Shown here piece after piece: positions 34,763 through 43,288 of a stretch of 64,000 nt of DNA. The number at the start of each line of letters is the position of its first letter. The first letter of the stretch is position 1. A program made the translations under genes and the position numbers. Below the pieces are notes generated by a model, which saw only the letters and a list, made by a program, of their open reading frames with translations, was not told the DNA's origin and did no database searches. The stretch is from Plantibacter sp050587525 (lineage in GTDB: Bacteria > Actinomycetota > Actinomycetes > Actinomycetales > Microbacteriaceae), in NCBI RefSeq assembly GCF_050587525.1, contig NZ_JBOBFT010000016.1:1-64000 (forward strand), in the 5' to 3' direction.

Positions 34763-35560
34763 TCAGCTGGCGAGCTTGAGACGGAGGTCGTTGATGCGGG
34801 CTGCGAGACTGCCGTCGATGACGTCGTCTCCCACCTGCACGCGGATGCCGCCGACGACGGCGGGGTCGATCACCTGGTTGATCTTCACCTTGCGCCCGGT
34901 GCTGGTCGCGAGGTACCGCTCGAGACGCTGCAGCTGGGCTGCCGCGACCGGTGAGGCCGACGTGACCGTCGCGACTGCGAGGCCCTGCTGGTCTGCGACG
35001 ATCGAGGCGGCGTAGCGGAGCAGTTCGCCGATGCGGCGGCCGCGAGGCTGCTGCACGAGCTGGCTGACGATGCTGACCGTCTCGGGGCTGCCCTTGCCGG
35101 CGAGCAGCGAGGCGACGAGGGCTGCTTTGGCCTCTGCGCTGCCAAGCTTGCTGCTGAGGGCCAGTTCGAGCTCGTTGTTGCTGCTGACGACGTTGCCGAA
35201 CTCGAACAGTTCGGCTTCGATGTCGCCCTGCGCACCGGCCGAGATCGATGCGGCGCGGAGGCCGATCTCCTCGATGCCGGCGAGCAGGTCGTTCTCGCTC
35301 GACCAGCGGCTCGAGACCACGGTCCTCAGCAGACCGAGCGCGGGGGCGCCCAGCTGGGATCCGAAGATGCGGTCGACGACTGCCGACTTGGTGCCGCCTT
35401 CGGCAGCCGGGTCGCTGAGTGCTGCACTCAGGTGCGTCGAGTTGCCGATGGCCCGGCCGGCTGCGAACAGTCCGTCCGCGGTGGCCAGATCGGCGCCCGC
35501 GCCGAGGGCGGCGAGGGCGTCCTTCGACGAGGCGAGTGCTTCTCTGGTCGCGCTTCCCAT
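34763..35560 (-). CDS. atpH: ATP synthase delta subunit
   Basis: A 265-residue delta subunit, the clamp between F1 and the peripheral stalk. It is longer than E. coli delta (177 residues) because of an extended N-terminal part, as in many actinobacteria. The conserved C-terminal part VTSASPVAAAQLQRL...KINQVIDPAVVGGIRVQVGDDVIDGS is clear. The ATG overlaps the last base of the atpF stop (TAATG), so the two stalk subunits are coupled. Confidence 0.95.
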   Translation of the reverse strand: MGSATREALASSKDALAALGAGADLATADGLFAAGRAIGNSTHLSAALSDPAAEGGTKSAVVDRIFGSQLGAPALGLLRTVVSSRWSSENDLLAGIEEIGLRAASISAGAQGDIEAELFEFGNVVSSNNELELALSSKLGSAEAKAALVASLLAGKGSPETVSIVSQLVQQPRGRRIGELLRYAASIVADQQGLAVATVTSASPVAAAQLQRLERYLATSTGRKVKINQVIDPAVVGGIRVQVGDDVIDGSLAARINDLRLKLAS

Positions 35561-36114
35561 TACTGTGCTGCCTTCTCCGACGCTTCGAGGTCGGCGAGGA
35601 ACCGGTCGACCACGGCCGTGGCCTTCGCGTCGTCGTTCAGCGTTTCGCCGATGACGCCGCTTGCGAGATCGAGGGCGAGGGTGCCCACCTCTGCGCGGAG
35701 CGACACGACGGCCGCCTGGCGCTCGGCTTCGATCTGCGTCTGAGCGCTCGCGGTGACGCGAGCGGCTTCGACGGTTGCCTGGTCCTTGAGCTCGGCCAGG
35801 ATCTTCTGGCCGTCGACACGAGCCTGCTCGCGGATGCGGCCTGCCTCCTGTCGGGCTTCGGCCAGCTGAGCGTTGTACTGCTCGAGCGCGGCTTCTGCCT
35901 GCTTCTGCGCCTCGTCCGCCTTGGCGATGTTGCCCTCGATGGCCGCAGCGCGGTCGTCGAGCAGCTTCTGCACCTTGGGCAGGATCATCTTCCAGAAGAA
36001 GATCAGGATGATGAGGAAAGCGAGCGCCGACCAGACGATGTCGTAGAGCTCAGGAAACAGCGGGTTGTGCGTTGCCGCTTCCTCCGCTGCAGCTGTAATC
36101 ACTGCGTGTGACAT
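35560..36114 (-). CDS. atpF: ATP synthase b subunit
   Basis: A 184-residue peripheral-stalk subunit. A single transmembrane helix (about residues 25-48, DIVWSALAFLIILIFFWKMI) is followed by a long charged, Ala-rich coiled coil. It dimerises and links Fo to delta/alpha. 30 bp separate it from atpE. Confidence 0.95.
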   Translation of the reverse strand: MSHAVITAAAEEAATHNPLFPELYDIVWSALAFLIILIFFWKMILPKVQKLLDDRAAAIEGNIAKADEAQKQAEAALEQYNAQLAEARQEAGRIREQARVDGQKILAELKDQATVEAARVTASAQTQIEAERQAAVVSLRAEVGTLALDLASGVIGETLNDDAKATAVVDRFLADLEASEKAAQ

Positions 36115-36144
36115 CGTTCCTCCTTCTGAGGTGTGAAAGAGGGT

Positions 36145-36378
36145 TTACTGGAAGATGTAGAAGGTCGCGATACCGATGAACGCGAGCGCTTCGGTGAAGG
36201 CGATACCGATCCACATGAGGACCTGGAGACGGCCGCCCAGCTCGGGCTGGCGAGCGGTGCCTTCGATCGTCTTGCCGACGACGATACCCACGCCGATGGC
36301 GGGGCCGATGGCTGCGAGGCCGTAACCGACCGTCGCGATGTTTCCGTTGATAGCAGCGAGAACGGTAGTGGCGTCCAC
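36145..36378 (-). CDS. atpE: ATP synthase c subunit
   Basis: A 77-residue proteolipid that forms the rotor ring of Fo. Two helices are joined by the polar loop ARQPE (about residues 42-46). The ion-binding carboxylate is E63 in FTEALAF. No sodium-type ligand set (Gln/Ser pattern) is obvious, so protons are the likely ion. Confidence 0.97.
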   Translation of the reverse strand: MDATTVLAAINGNIATVGYGLAAIGPAIGVGIVVGKTIEGTARQPELGGRLQVLMWIGIAFTEALAFIGIATFYIFQ

Positions 36379-36423
36379 GTTATTTCCTTCCGATGTGTGA
36401 GCAGGCGGTGTGCCTGGCTCCGA

Positions 36424-37239
36424 TTAGTGCTCTTCTGCGACCGCGAGCTGGATGTAGACCGCGGTGAGGAGGGTGAAGACGTATGCCTGGAGGACGGCCA
36501 CCAGGAGTTCGAACAGGGTGAAGGCGAAGCCGAAGGCGAACGTTCCGACACCCAGCAGGGCGAACCAGCCGCCGAGGTTGAAGATGAAGAACTGCGTTGC
36601 TGCGAAGAACAGCACGAGCAGGAGGTGACCGACGACCATGTTCATGAGAAGTCGGAGGGTCAGCGTGAGTGGCCGGATGATGAAGGTCGAGACGAGCTCG
36701 ATGGGCGTCACGATGATGTAGACGGGCCACGGCACACCTGCCGGGAAGAGCGAGTTCTTGAAGAACTTCGCTGGGCTCTTCCGGATGCCGGCGTAGATGA
36801 AGGTGATGTACGACACGGCGGCGAGGACGAGCGGCACACCGATGACGGACGTTCCGGCGAGGTTCAGGCCGGGGATGATGCCCGTGAGGTTCATCACGAT
36901 CACCATAAAGAAGATGGTGGTCAGGATGGGCAGGAACCGCTTCCCATCCTTCTTGCCGAGGAGGTCTTCCGCGATGTTGATGCGGACGAAGTCGAGGGCC
37001 ATCTCTGCGAGGCTCTGCGCCCGGCCGGGGATGAGCTTCATCTTGCGCGTCGAGAGCCAGAAGAACAGCAGGATCGCCAGCACCGCGATGAAACGGATGA
37101 TGATGATGCGGTTGATGGCGAACGGCGTTCCCTCGAACAAGATGATGTCGGGGAAGAATTCATCGATGGACGGCCCGTGGAACTGACCATCATTGGCGGC
37201 CATCGGGACGAGCAGGTGCAAGGCGTTAGCGAACAGCAC
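36424..37239 (-). CDS. atpB: ATP synthase a subunit
   Basis: A 271-residue Fo stator protein with five to six membrane helices. The essential arginine is in the TLRLLMNMVVGHLLL helix near residue 195. The GTG at 37239 is preceded by AGGAG at 5-nt spacing; it begins the Fo part of the operon. The 223 bp upstream hold a promoter candidate and separate it from the AtpI-like gene. Confidence 0.96.
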   Translation of the reverse strand: MLFANALHLLVPMAANDGQFHGPSIDEFFPDIILFEGTPFAINRIIIIRFIAVLAILLFFWLSTRKMKLIPGRAQSLAEMALDFVRINIAEDLLGKKDGKRFLPILTTIFFMVIVMNLTGIIPGLNLAGTSVIGVPLVLAAVSYITFIYAGIRKSPAKFFKNSLFPAGVPWPVYIIVTPIELVSTFIIRPLTLTLRLLMNMVVGHLLLVLFFAATQFFIFNLGGWFALLGVGTFAFGFAFTLFELLVAVLQAYVFTLLTAVYIQLAVAEEH

Positions 37240-37344
37240 GTATCTCCTGTTTCGGGGCGTGGAGCGCGGCTCTCGCGACGACGAACGGGGGGAATGTATC
37301 CTCTCTGCACGCCGAAGCGCGTTCAGGGGGAGGATTCACGGACA

Positions 37345-37350
37345 ACTCTA
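37345..37350 (-). promoter_or_regulatory. Candidate extended -10 box of the atp operon
   Basis: On the minus strand TTGCTAGAGT contains a TGn extension plus TAGAGT, about 105 nt upstream of the atpB start. TTCGTC lies 18 nt further upstream as a weak -35. A short hairpin with a run of seven A (minus strand) lies about 50 bp upstream of the box, near 37405-37425, and may end the upstream transcript. Confidence 0.4.
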
Positions 37351-37463
37351 GCAAGGAATTCAGCCTCCGACGAACCCAGGAGCCGCTTTCTGCATGAGGA
37401 TTCCGCATTTTTTTGCGCGGAACGCTCACGAGACGCTCGATGGATGCCGTTCGGGGCATGCGT

Positions 37464-37913
37464 TCAACCGCCCTGGTTCTCGTCGGGCTTCGGCAGCACG
37501 TCGTGCGAGACGTACGGCACCCGCACCTTGGCAGCGACGATCGCGTCGACCACGAGCGAACCCACGACCCCGACGATCACGCTGATGAAAAGCACGGGGG
37601 CGTTGACCCACGGCTGATCCTTCAGGATGAAGCCGAGGACGAGGAAGAGGACGAACTTCAGGAGCCAGCCGCCCATGACGACACCGAAGAAGATCGCGAC
37701 GAAGAATTCACGACCGATGTAGCGGTTGGCGAAGAGGATGCTGCCGGCGGTGATGCCGAGGAAGACGAGGGCCATGGCGGTGCCGAGCAGGGCGCTCGTG
37801 AGGCCGCGCGTGCCGTCGAGCGAGAAGCCGATGATCCCTCCCACGACCGCGATCACGAGGGCGAGGAGCGCGCCCCATTTGAGGGCGGCCTTGAACACTG
37901 CATTGGAATTCAT
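37464..37913 (-). CDS. AtpI-like small membrane protein
   Basis: A 149-residue protein with four hydrophobic segments, in the position where many bacteria have atpI (just upstream of atpB). It fits the loose pattern of AtpI proteins, which assist assembly of the c-ring or take up ions, but similarity is too weak to be sure. Its ATG overlaps the stop of the WecA-like gene by 4 bp (ATGA). It is read before the atp operon but a promoter candidate lies between them. Confidence 0.65.
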   Translation of the reverse strand: MNSNAVFKAALKWGALLALVIAVVGGIIGFSLDGTRGLTSALLGTAMALVFLGITAGSILFANRYIGREFFVAIFFGVVMGGWLLKFVLFLVLGFILKDQPWVNAPVLFISVIVGVVGSLVVDAIVAAKVRVPYVSHDVLPKPDENQGG

Positions 37914-39163
37914 GGGGTGTCTTTCTTGGCGATGGTGTCGAGGACCACGTCGGGAACCGGGGCGTCGGGGCTACGGCCTTCCGACGCTTCGTCCAAGCGA
38001 TCGTACTCGACGAGTCCGAGTGAATCCTCGGCGTCGTGCTCGAGCACCTGTGCGGCGCGCTCTGCGCGGCGTCGTTTGCCGATGGGCGCGAGCGTGAACG
38101 CCGTGCAGGCGACGACGCCGACGACGACGAAACTGAGCGCGACCCACGTCTGCACGGCGAAGAACAGGAGGCAGCCGACGGAGATGACGGTCGTCCAGCC
38201 GTAGAAGATGAGTACGGCGTGCACCTGGGTGTGCCCCATGTCGAGCAGGCGGTGGTGCAGGTGCAGGCGATCGGCGCTGAACGGCGACTTGCCGGCGCGC
38301 AGGCGGCGGAGGACGGCGAGCACGAAGTCGACGAGCGGCACGACGAGGATCGCGAACGGCAGGATGATCGGGATGAACGCGGGCAGCAGCTGCGTGTTGC
38401 CGAGCGCCGCAGGATCGACCTGGCCGGTGACGGCGGCCGCGGAGGTCGCCATGAGGAGGCCGACGAGGAGCGCTCCGGCGTCGCCCATGAAGAGCCTGGC
38501 GGGATGCCAGTTGAGCGGGAGGAAGCCGAGGCAGGCGCCGACGAGGATCGCCGCGATGAGCGACGCGAGGTTGAAGTAGTCGCTCGCGCCCGTGCTCGTG
38601 ACGAGCAGCTGGGTGTACGCGAAGAACACGGTGTTGGCGATGATCGCGACGCCCGCGACGAGCCCGTCGAGCCCGTCGACGAAGTTGATGGCGTTCATCA
38701 CGAGCACGATCGCGAAGACCGTCATCGTGAACGACACCCACGACGATCCGACCGTGAGGCCGCCGATGGGCAGCGAGTAGATCTGCACGCCGAGCCACGC
38801 GACGAGCCCCGCCGCCATGAACTGCGCAGCGAGCTTGATCATCCAGTCGAGGTCCCACAGGTCGTCAGCGACGCCGATGCCGACGATGAAGAGCGCGGCG
38901 CCGAGGATCGCCAGAACGGGTTCGGGGTCGGCGAAGACGAGCGAGAAGAACGGCAGCTGGGAGGCCACGCCGAACGCGATGAGCATGCCGACGAACATCG
39001 CGACGCCGCCGAGCCTGGGCGTCGGCGTCCGGTGGACGTCGCGCTCGCGGATCTGCGGGTAGATGCGGTACTTGATCCCGAAGCGGAGCGCGACGTGCGC
39101 CATGCCGTAGGTGATGCCCGCGCTCACGACGAGGACGATCAGGTACCCGTAGAACTGGTTCAT
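37910..39163 (-). CDS. WecA/TagO-type polyprenyl-phosphate GlcNAc-1-P transferase
   Basis: A 417-residue enzyme of glycosyltransferase family 4 with about eleven membrane helices. It should transfer a phospho-sugar, probably GlcNAc-1-phosphate, from UDP-GlcNAc to decaprenyl or undecaprenyl phosphate, starting cell-wall glycopolymer synthesis. Catalytic motifs are NAINFVDGLDGLVAGV near residue 155 and FMGDAGALLVG near residue 225. The C-terminal about 60 residues are a charged cytoplasmic tail. It overlaps sua5 and the AtpI-like gene by 4 bp each, as in other actinobacteria where a wecA/rfe gene lies upstream of atp. A second GT4 member is at 40413. Confidence 0.88.
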   Translation of the reverse strand: MNQFYGYLIVLVVSAGITYGMAHVALRFGIKYRIYPQIRERDVHRTPTPRLGGVAMFVGMLIAFGVASQLPFFSLVFADPEPVLAILGAALFIVGIGVADDLWDLDWMIKLAAQFMAAGLVAWLGVQIYSLPIGGLTVGSSWVSFTMTVFAIVLVMNAINFVDGLDGLVAGVAIIANTVFFAYTQLLVTSTGASDYFNLASLIAAILVGACLGFLPLNWHPARLFMGDAGALLVGLLMATSAAAVTGQVDPAALGNTQLLPAFIPIILPFAILVVPLVDFVLAVLRRLRAGKSPFSADRLHLHHRLLDMGHTQVHAVLIFYGWTTVISVGCLLFFAVQTWVALSFVVVGVVACTAFTLAPIGKRRRAERAAQVLEHDAEDSLGLVEYDRLDEASEGRSPDAPVPDVVLDTIAKKDTP

Positions 39164-40347
39164 GGGGTCGGCGGCGCCTGCTGTTCGGGTGCTTCAGCTG
39201 ATGCTTCAGGAGCAGGAGCGCCCTTCGCGGCGGGCTTGCGCTTCGCTGCGGGGGCTTTGGCTGCGGGGGCTTTGGCTGCGGGGGCTTTGGCTGCGGGGGC
39301 TTTGGCTGCGGGGGCTTTGGCTGCAGCAGCGGCCTTCGCCGCTGGGGCCTTCGCGGCAGGGGCTTTGGCAGCGGGAGCTTTGGCAGCGGGAGCTTTCACA
39401 GCGGGAGCTTTCACAGCGGGCGCTTTCGCTGCGGGAGCTTTCACAGCAGGCGCCTTCGCTGCGGAAGCTTTCACAGCAGGCGCCTTCGCTGCGGGAGCCT
39501 TCACAGCAGGCGTCTTCGCTGCAGCGGGCTTCCGCGCAGCGGGCTTCCGCGCCGGGGACTTCGCCGGAGCGGCGGGCAGTTCTGCGGCGGTGTCCCCCGC
39601 AGCGTGCTCACCCTCGGCCACGGGCTCCTCGATCGCCACGACCGCCTTGGGGCGGCGCGCGGGCTTCGACTTCACCCAGGGTTCCTCGGCAGCGGGCGCG
39701 AGCAGATCGCCGATGACCTCGTGCAGCTGCTCCCGCGTGACGGCTCCGTCGCGGAGGATCGTGACGCGGCCGTCGGGAGCGCCGAGAGCCGTGGCATCGA
39801 TGATGGTCGAGGACTGCTCACCGCTCGGGCCGCCGTCGAGGTACACCGCGACGGACTCGCCGAGCATCGCCTCGGCAGCTGCGGCGGAACTCGCAGCGGG
39901 CTCGCCCGTGAGGTTGGCCGAGGACACCGCGAGCGGTCCCGTCTCCTGCAGGAGTTCGAGTGTGATCGGGTTGGCCGGCATCCGGAGGGCGACGGTCCCG
40001 GCGGTCTCCCCTAGGTCCCAGGCGAGCGACGGCTGGGCGTTCAGGACGATCGTGAGCCCACCGGGCCAGAACGCCTCGACGAGCTGACGGACGGCGTCCG
40101 GAACGGTGTCCGCGAGGGCTTCGAGCGTGTTGACCCCGGGCACGAGCACAGGCGGCGGCGACTGCCTCGTCCGCCCCTTCGCATCGAGCAGGCGCTGCAC
40201 GGCCGCCGGCGAGAACGCGTCGGCGGCGACGCCGTACACGGTGTCCGTGGGGAGCACGACGAGTTCGCCTCGTCCGAGGGAGGTCCGGGCGAGACGCATC
40301 CCGGAAAGCAGCTGCCCCTGGTCGAGGCAGTCGAAGATCTGCGGCAT
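39160..40347 (-). CDS. L-threonylcarbamoyladenylate synthase with Lys/Ala/Pro tail
   Basis: A 395-residue protein. Residues 1-215 are a Sua5/YrdC domain that makes threonylcarbamoyl-AMP for the universal t6A modification of tRNA: VLPTDTVYGVAADAF, KGR in LLDAKGRTRQS, and the SSANLTGEPA motif are present. Residues about 235-395 are a basic tail of repeated KAPAA/KAPAV units, like histone H1 or the tails of mycobacterial HupB; it may bind nucleic acid. The tail is encoded by a 15-bp repeat tract. The ATG at 40347 replaces an upstream in-frame GTG without family similarity. The stop overlaps the WecA-like gene by 4 bp. Confidence 0.9.
   Translation of the reverse strand: MPQIFDCLDQGQLLSGMRLARTSLGRGELVVLPTDTVYGVAADAFSPAAVQRLLDAKGRTRQSPPPVLVPGVNTLEALADTVPDAVRQLVEAFWPGGLTIVLNAQPSLAWDLGETAGTVALRMPANPITLELLQETGPLAVSSANLTGEPAASSAAAAEAMLGESVAVYLDGGPSGEQSSTIIDATALGAPDGRVTILRDGAVTREQLHEVIGDLLAPAAEEPWVKSKPARRPKAVVAIEEPVAEGEHAAGDTAAELPAAPAKSPARKPAARKPAAAKTPAVKAPAAKAPAVKASAAKAPAVKAPAAKAPAVKAPAVKAPAAKAPAAKAPAAKAPAAKAAAAAKAPAAKAPAAKAPAAKAPAAKAPAAKRKPAAKGAPAPEASAEAPEQQAPPTP
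39240..39530. repeat. 15-bp minisatellite encoding the Sua5 tail
   Basis: More than fifteen units of the form GGGGCTTTGGCTGCG and variants (GGAGCTTTCACAGCG and similar) run through this stretch and encode KAPAA-type pentapeptides on the minus strand. The left part (about 39245-39320) is nearly perfect and could be unstable in length. Confidence 0.85.
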
Positions 40348-40412
40348 GTGGGATCGTCCTGGTTCGGGAACGGGAGGACGCACCCGACTGAGGCGTCCCG
40401 GCTATCGGTCAA

Positions 40413-41465
40413 TCATACCGACGGCGCCGCGGGTGGACCCTGGACGTCGTCGGACCGGTTCGGGAGACCATTCGGGGCCTCGCGACGGACGCGAGCGAGG
40501 ATCCGGGGCGAAGCGAGGTACGCCCCGACGACGACGAGGATGCCGACGACCGCGATGAGCTGCACGGGCAACGTGCCGTAGGCGAGCAGCACGCCGAGCC
40601 CCGCGGTGAGGATCGATGCGAGCGAGACGATCACGGTCGACCACGCGTGACCGAGGCCACCGGCGGCGAGGCGCTGGTAGACGTGGCTGCGGTGCGCCTC
40701 GTGCAGGGCCTCCCCGCGGCGCCAGCGCTGGATGATCGTCACGCCGCTGTCCGCGACGTAGATGAGGACGGGGCCCGCGAGGGCGACGATCGAGATGCCG
40801 CTGAAGCACGCGTAGATCGCGACGGCGACGAGCGCTCCCCCGAGCAGATAGCTGCCGACGTCGCCGAGGAACATGCGTCGTTTCGCGATGTTCCAGGGCA
40901 GGAAGCCGAGGAAGGCGAGACCGACGACGAGGCCGGCCGCAGTCACACCGGGGAGGTCGAAGGCGAGCCCGAGCACCGCGTAGAAGGCGCCGACGACGAA
41001 GCCGTGCATCGAGGAGATGCCGTTGATGCCGTCCATGAAGTTCGCGATGTTCGTGTACGCGACGAGTGCGACGATGCCGAGCGGGATCCACCAGGGGGTC
41101 GCGCCCATCGCGATGACGAGGAGGCTCGTGGCCACGAGGCCGATGACGACCTGCATCGCGAATCGCACGCGGACCGCGAGGCCGCGAACGTCCTCGACGA
41201 GGCCGATGGCCGCGTTCGTGACAGCGATGGCCGCGACGACCCACAGGGGCCCGTCGTCCAGCAGGACCGCCGAGAGGCCCAGTCCGATCGCGACGGCGAT
41301 CGTGACCCCGATGCCGCCGCCGCGGATGGTCGGCGTGACGTGCATCGAACGGTGGTTCGGGGTGTCGACGACCGCGCGGTGGATGAGGATCGGACGGATG
41401 ACGAACTGCGAGCAGAGGCTCACGACGAGCGCGACGGCCGCGACCAGCCAGAGGACGGGGGTCAT
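40413..41465 (-). CDS. Second GT4 polyprenyl-phosphate sugar-1-P transferase (WbpL-like)
   Basis: A 350-residue membrane protein of the MraY/WecA/WbpL family with about ten helices. NFMDGINGISSMHG (near residue 162) carries the family DGxxG motif and MFLGDVGSYLLGG (near residue 205) the second aspartate; EAHRSHVYQRL near residue 267 resembles the WbpL/WecA cytoplasmic loop. Its short GT4 shape and its neighbours (WbpM-type dehydratase and SDR) suggest that it loads a 6-deoxy-HexNAc sugar onto the lipid carrier, as WbpL does. The start overlaps the upstream dehydratase stop by 4 bp. Confidence 0.8.
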   Translation of the reverse strand: MTPVLWLVAAVALVVSLCSQFVIRPILIHRAVVDTPNHRSMHVTPTIRGGGIGVTIAVAIGLGLSAVLLDDGPLWVVAAIAVTNAAIGLVEDVRGLAVRVRFAMQVVIGLVATSLLVIAMGATPWWIPLGIVALVAYTNIANFMDGINGISSMHGFVVGAFYAVLGLAFDLPGVTAAGLVVGLAFLGFLPWNIAKRRMFLGDVGSYLLGGALVAVAIYACFSGISIVALAGPVLIYVADSGVTIIQRWRRGEALHEAHRSHVYQRLAAGGLGHAWSTVIVSLASILTAGLGVLLAYGTLPVQLIAVVGILVVVGAYLASPRILARVRREAPNGLPNRSDDVQGPPAAPSV

Positions 41466-43276
41466 TGCACCAGGTAGCGCGTGGTCGAGTCGTCGCTGAT
41501 CGTGTCGCGCCAGACCTGGAAGTCCAGCTCGGCGGGATCGAGCGGCGTGATGCGCGTGTGCGAGACCTTGGGGTGCTTCGAGCGGTCGCTCACCTCATCG
41601 GTGTCGACCAGCACCTCGTGGAGCTTCTCGCCGTGGCGGAGACCCGTGTAGACGATCTCGATCTCCTTGCCGCTCGCCGCGATCATGCGCTTGGCGACGT
41701 CGAGGATGCGGACGGGGCTGCCCATGTCGAGGATGAGGACCTCGCCGGGGTCGCCGATGGCGCCGGCCTGGATGACGAGCTTCGACGCTTCCGGGATCGT
41801 CATGAAGAAGCGCGTGACGTCGGGGTGGGTGACCGTGATGGGGCCGCCCGCGTCGATCTGAGCGGCGAAGGCGGGCAGGACCGAACCGCGGCTGCCGATG
41901 ACGTTGCCGAAGCGGACCGAGAGGTACCTCGCGCCCGTCTCCTCCGCCATCCACGCCGTGAGCTTCTCGGCGACGCGCTTGCTGTAGCCGAGGACCGTCG
42001 TGGGATTGGCCGCCTTGTCCGTCGAGATGTTGACGAAGGTCGCGACCCCGACCGCCCGCGCGGCGTTCAGGACGTTGAGCGACCCGTGGACGTTGTTCTT
42101 CCAGGCCTCGTCCGGGTACTGCTCGAGCATGGGCGCGTGCTTGAGGGCGGCGGCGTGGAAGACGACGTCCGGGCGACGGTCCTCGAAGATCTCGAGGATC
42201 GACGGGTAGTCGCGGATGTCCGCGAGGACGACCTCGCGCGTGTCCAGGAGGCCGTGGCCGGAGATCGACAGCTGCGTGGAGTGGAGACCCGTCTCATCGC
42301 GGTCGAGGAGGACGAGCTCGGCCGGGCCGAACTGGTTGACCTGTCGGGCGAGCTCGGAACCGATCGACCCGCCGGCGCCCGTCACGAGGACGCGCTTGCC
42401 CGTGAGGTAACCCGCGATGCTCTCCACCTGGAGGTCGACGGGGTTCCGCCCGATGAAGTCCTCGACGTTGAGGTCGCGGATGCTGGGGGCCGACGGGCCC
42501 TTCGCCGGGTCGAACATCTCGTCGATCGTCGGGACGACGAGGAGCCGCAGCTTCGCCTCGTCGGCCAGCTCGCTCACGCGGCGGACGAACGCGTTGTCGA
42601 CATCGGCGATGCTGATGATGATGGCCTTCGCGCCCGTGTGCTGGGCGGCGTGGACCAGGTCGTCCCCCGTGCCGACGACGGGCACGGTCGCGACGCGGAA
42701 ATTGCGCTTACCGGGGTCGTCGTCGATGACGCCGACGGGCAGGTACGGCGACTGCGGGTCCTGCATGAGGCGAGGGACGATCGACATGCCGAGCGCGCCG
42801 GCACCGTAGACGAGCACGCGCTGGGCCTGGGTCGGGCGGCTCCGGCTGTCGATGAAGAGGCGCTTGATGTAGCGGCAGATCCCCATGAACACGACCGCGA
42901 ACGGGAACGCGATGACGGTCGTGCTGCGCGGGATCCCCCACGAGACGCCGAAGATGGCGTTCACGACGAAGAGGATGCCCGTCACGATGAGCACGACGAT
43001 GAGCAGTTGCTTCGCTTCGTAGAAACTCCCGAAGCTGTGCAGGCCGTGGTAGTGGGACCAGATGTACGCGACCACGAGCTGGGCCACGACGGCGATCACG
43101 CAGAAGAGGACGGTGCCGAGGATCGAGACGCGTTCGTATTCGAATTCGTAGCGCACGACGAGGGCGACCACGATGGCCAGCACCCAGCAGAACGCGTCGA
43201 GCGCCGATTTCGCGGCGAAACGCAGCGCGGGAGCTTGCGTCCACCGGCGGGGGGCGTCGGGGAGTGTGGAGGTCAT
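41462..43276 (-). CDS. WbpM/PglF-type nucleotide-sugar 4,6-dehydratase
   Basis: A 604-residue membrane-bound dehydratase (CapD/FlaA1 long form). Four N-terminal helices (about residues 20-135) are followed by a Rossmann-like domain (VLVYGAGALGMSIV) and the catalytic SDR domain: VTGAGGSIGSELARQV near residue 293 binds NAD, and NISTDKAANPTTVLGYSKRV holds the catalytic region. The family converts UDP-GlcNAc to the 4-keto-6-deoxy sugar used for QuiNAc, FucNAc or bacillosamine. It is read between the SDR gene (12 bp upstream) and the WbpL-like gene. Confidence 0.9.
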   Translation of the reverse strand: MTSTLPDAPRRWTQAPALRFAAKSALDAFCWVLAIVVALVVRYEFEYERVSILGTVLFCVIAVVAQLVVAYIWSHYHGLHSFGSFYEAKQLLIVVLIVTGILFVVNAIFGVSWGIPRSTTVIAFPFAVVFMGICRYIKRLFIDSRSRPTQAQRVLVYGAGALGMSIVPRLMQDPQSPYLPVGVIDDDPGKRNFRVATVPVVGTGDDLVHAAQHTGAKAIIISIADVDNAFVRRVSELADEAKLRLLVVPTIDEMFDPAKGPSAPSIRDLNVEDFIGRNPVDLQVESIAGYLTGKRVLVTGAGGSIGSELARQVNQFGPAELVLLDRDETGLHSTQLSISGHGLLDTREVVLADIRDYPSILEIFEDRRPDVVFHAAALKHAPMLEQYPDEAWKNNVHGSLNVLNAARAVGVATFVNISTDKAANPTTVLGYSKRVAEKLTAWMAEETGARYLSVRFGNVIGSRGSVLPAFAAQIDAGGPITVTHPDVTRFFMTIPEASKLVIQAGAIGDPGEVLILDMGSPVRILDVAKRMIAASGKEIEIVYTGLRHGEKLHEVLVDTDEVSDRSKHPKVSHTRITPLDPAELDFQVWRDTISDDSTTRYLVQ

Positions 43277-43288
43277 AACCTGGCAATC

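Noticed and set aside
39240..39530. CRISPR-like repeat array
   Set aside because: The units are contiguous without spacers and translate to pentapeptides in the Sua5 frame, so it is a minisatellite.
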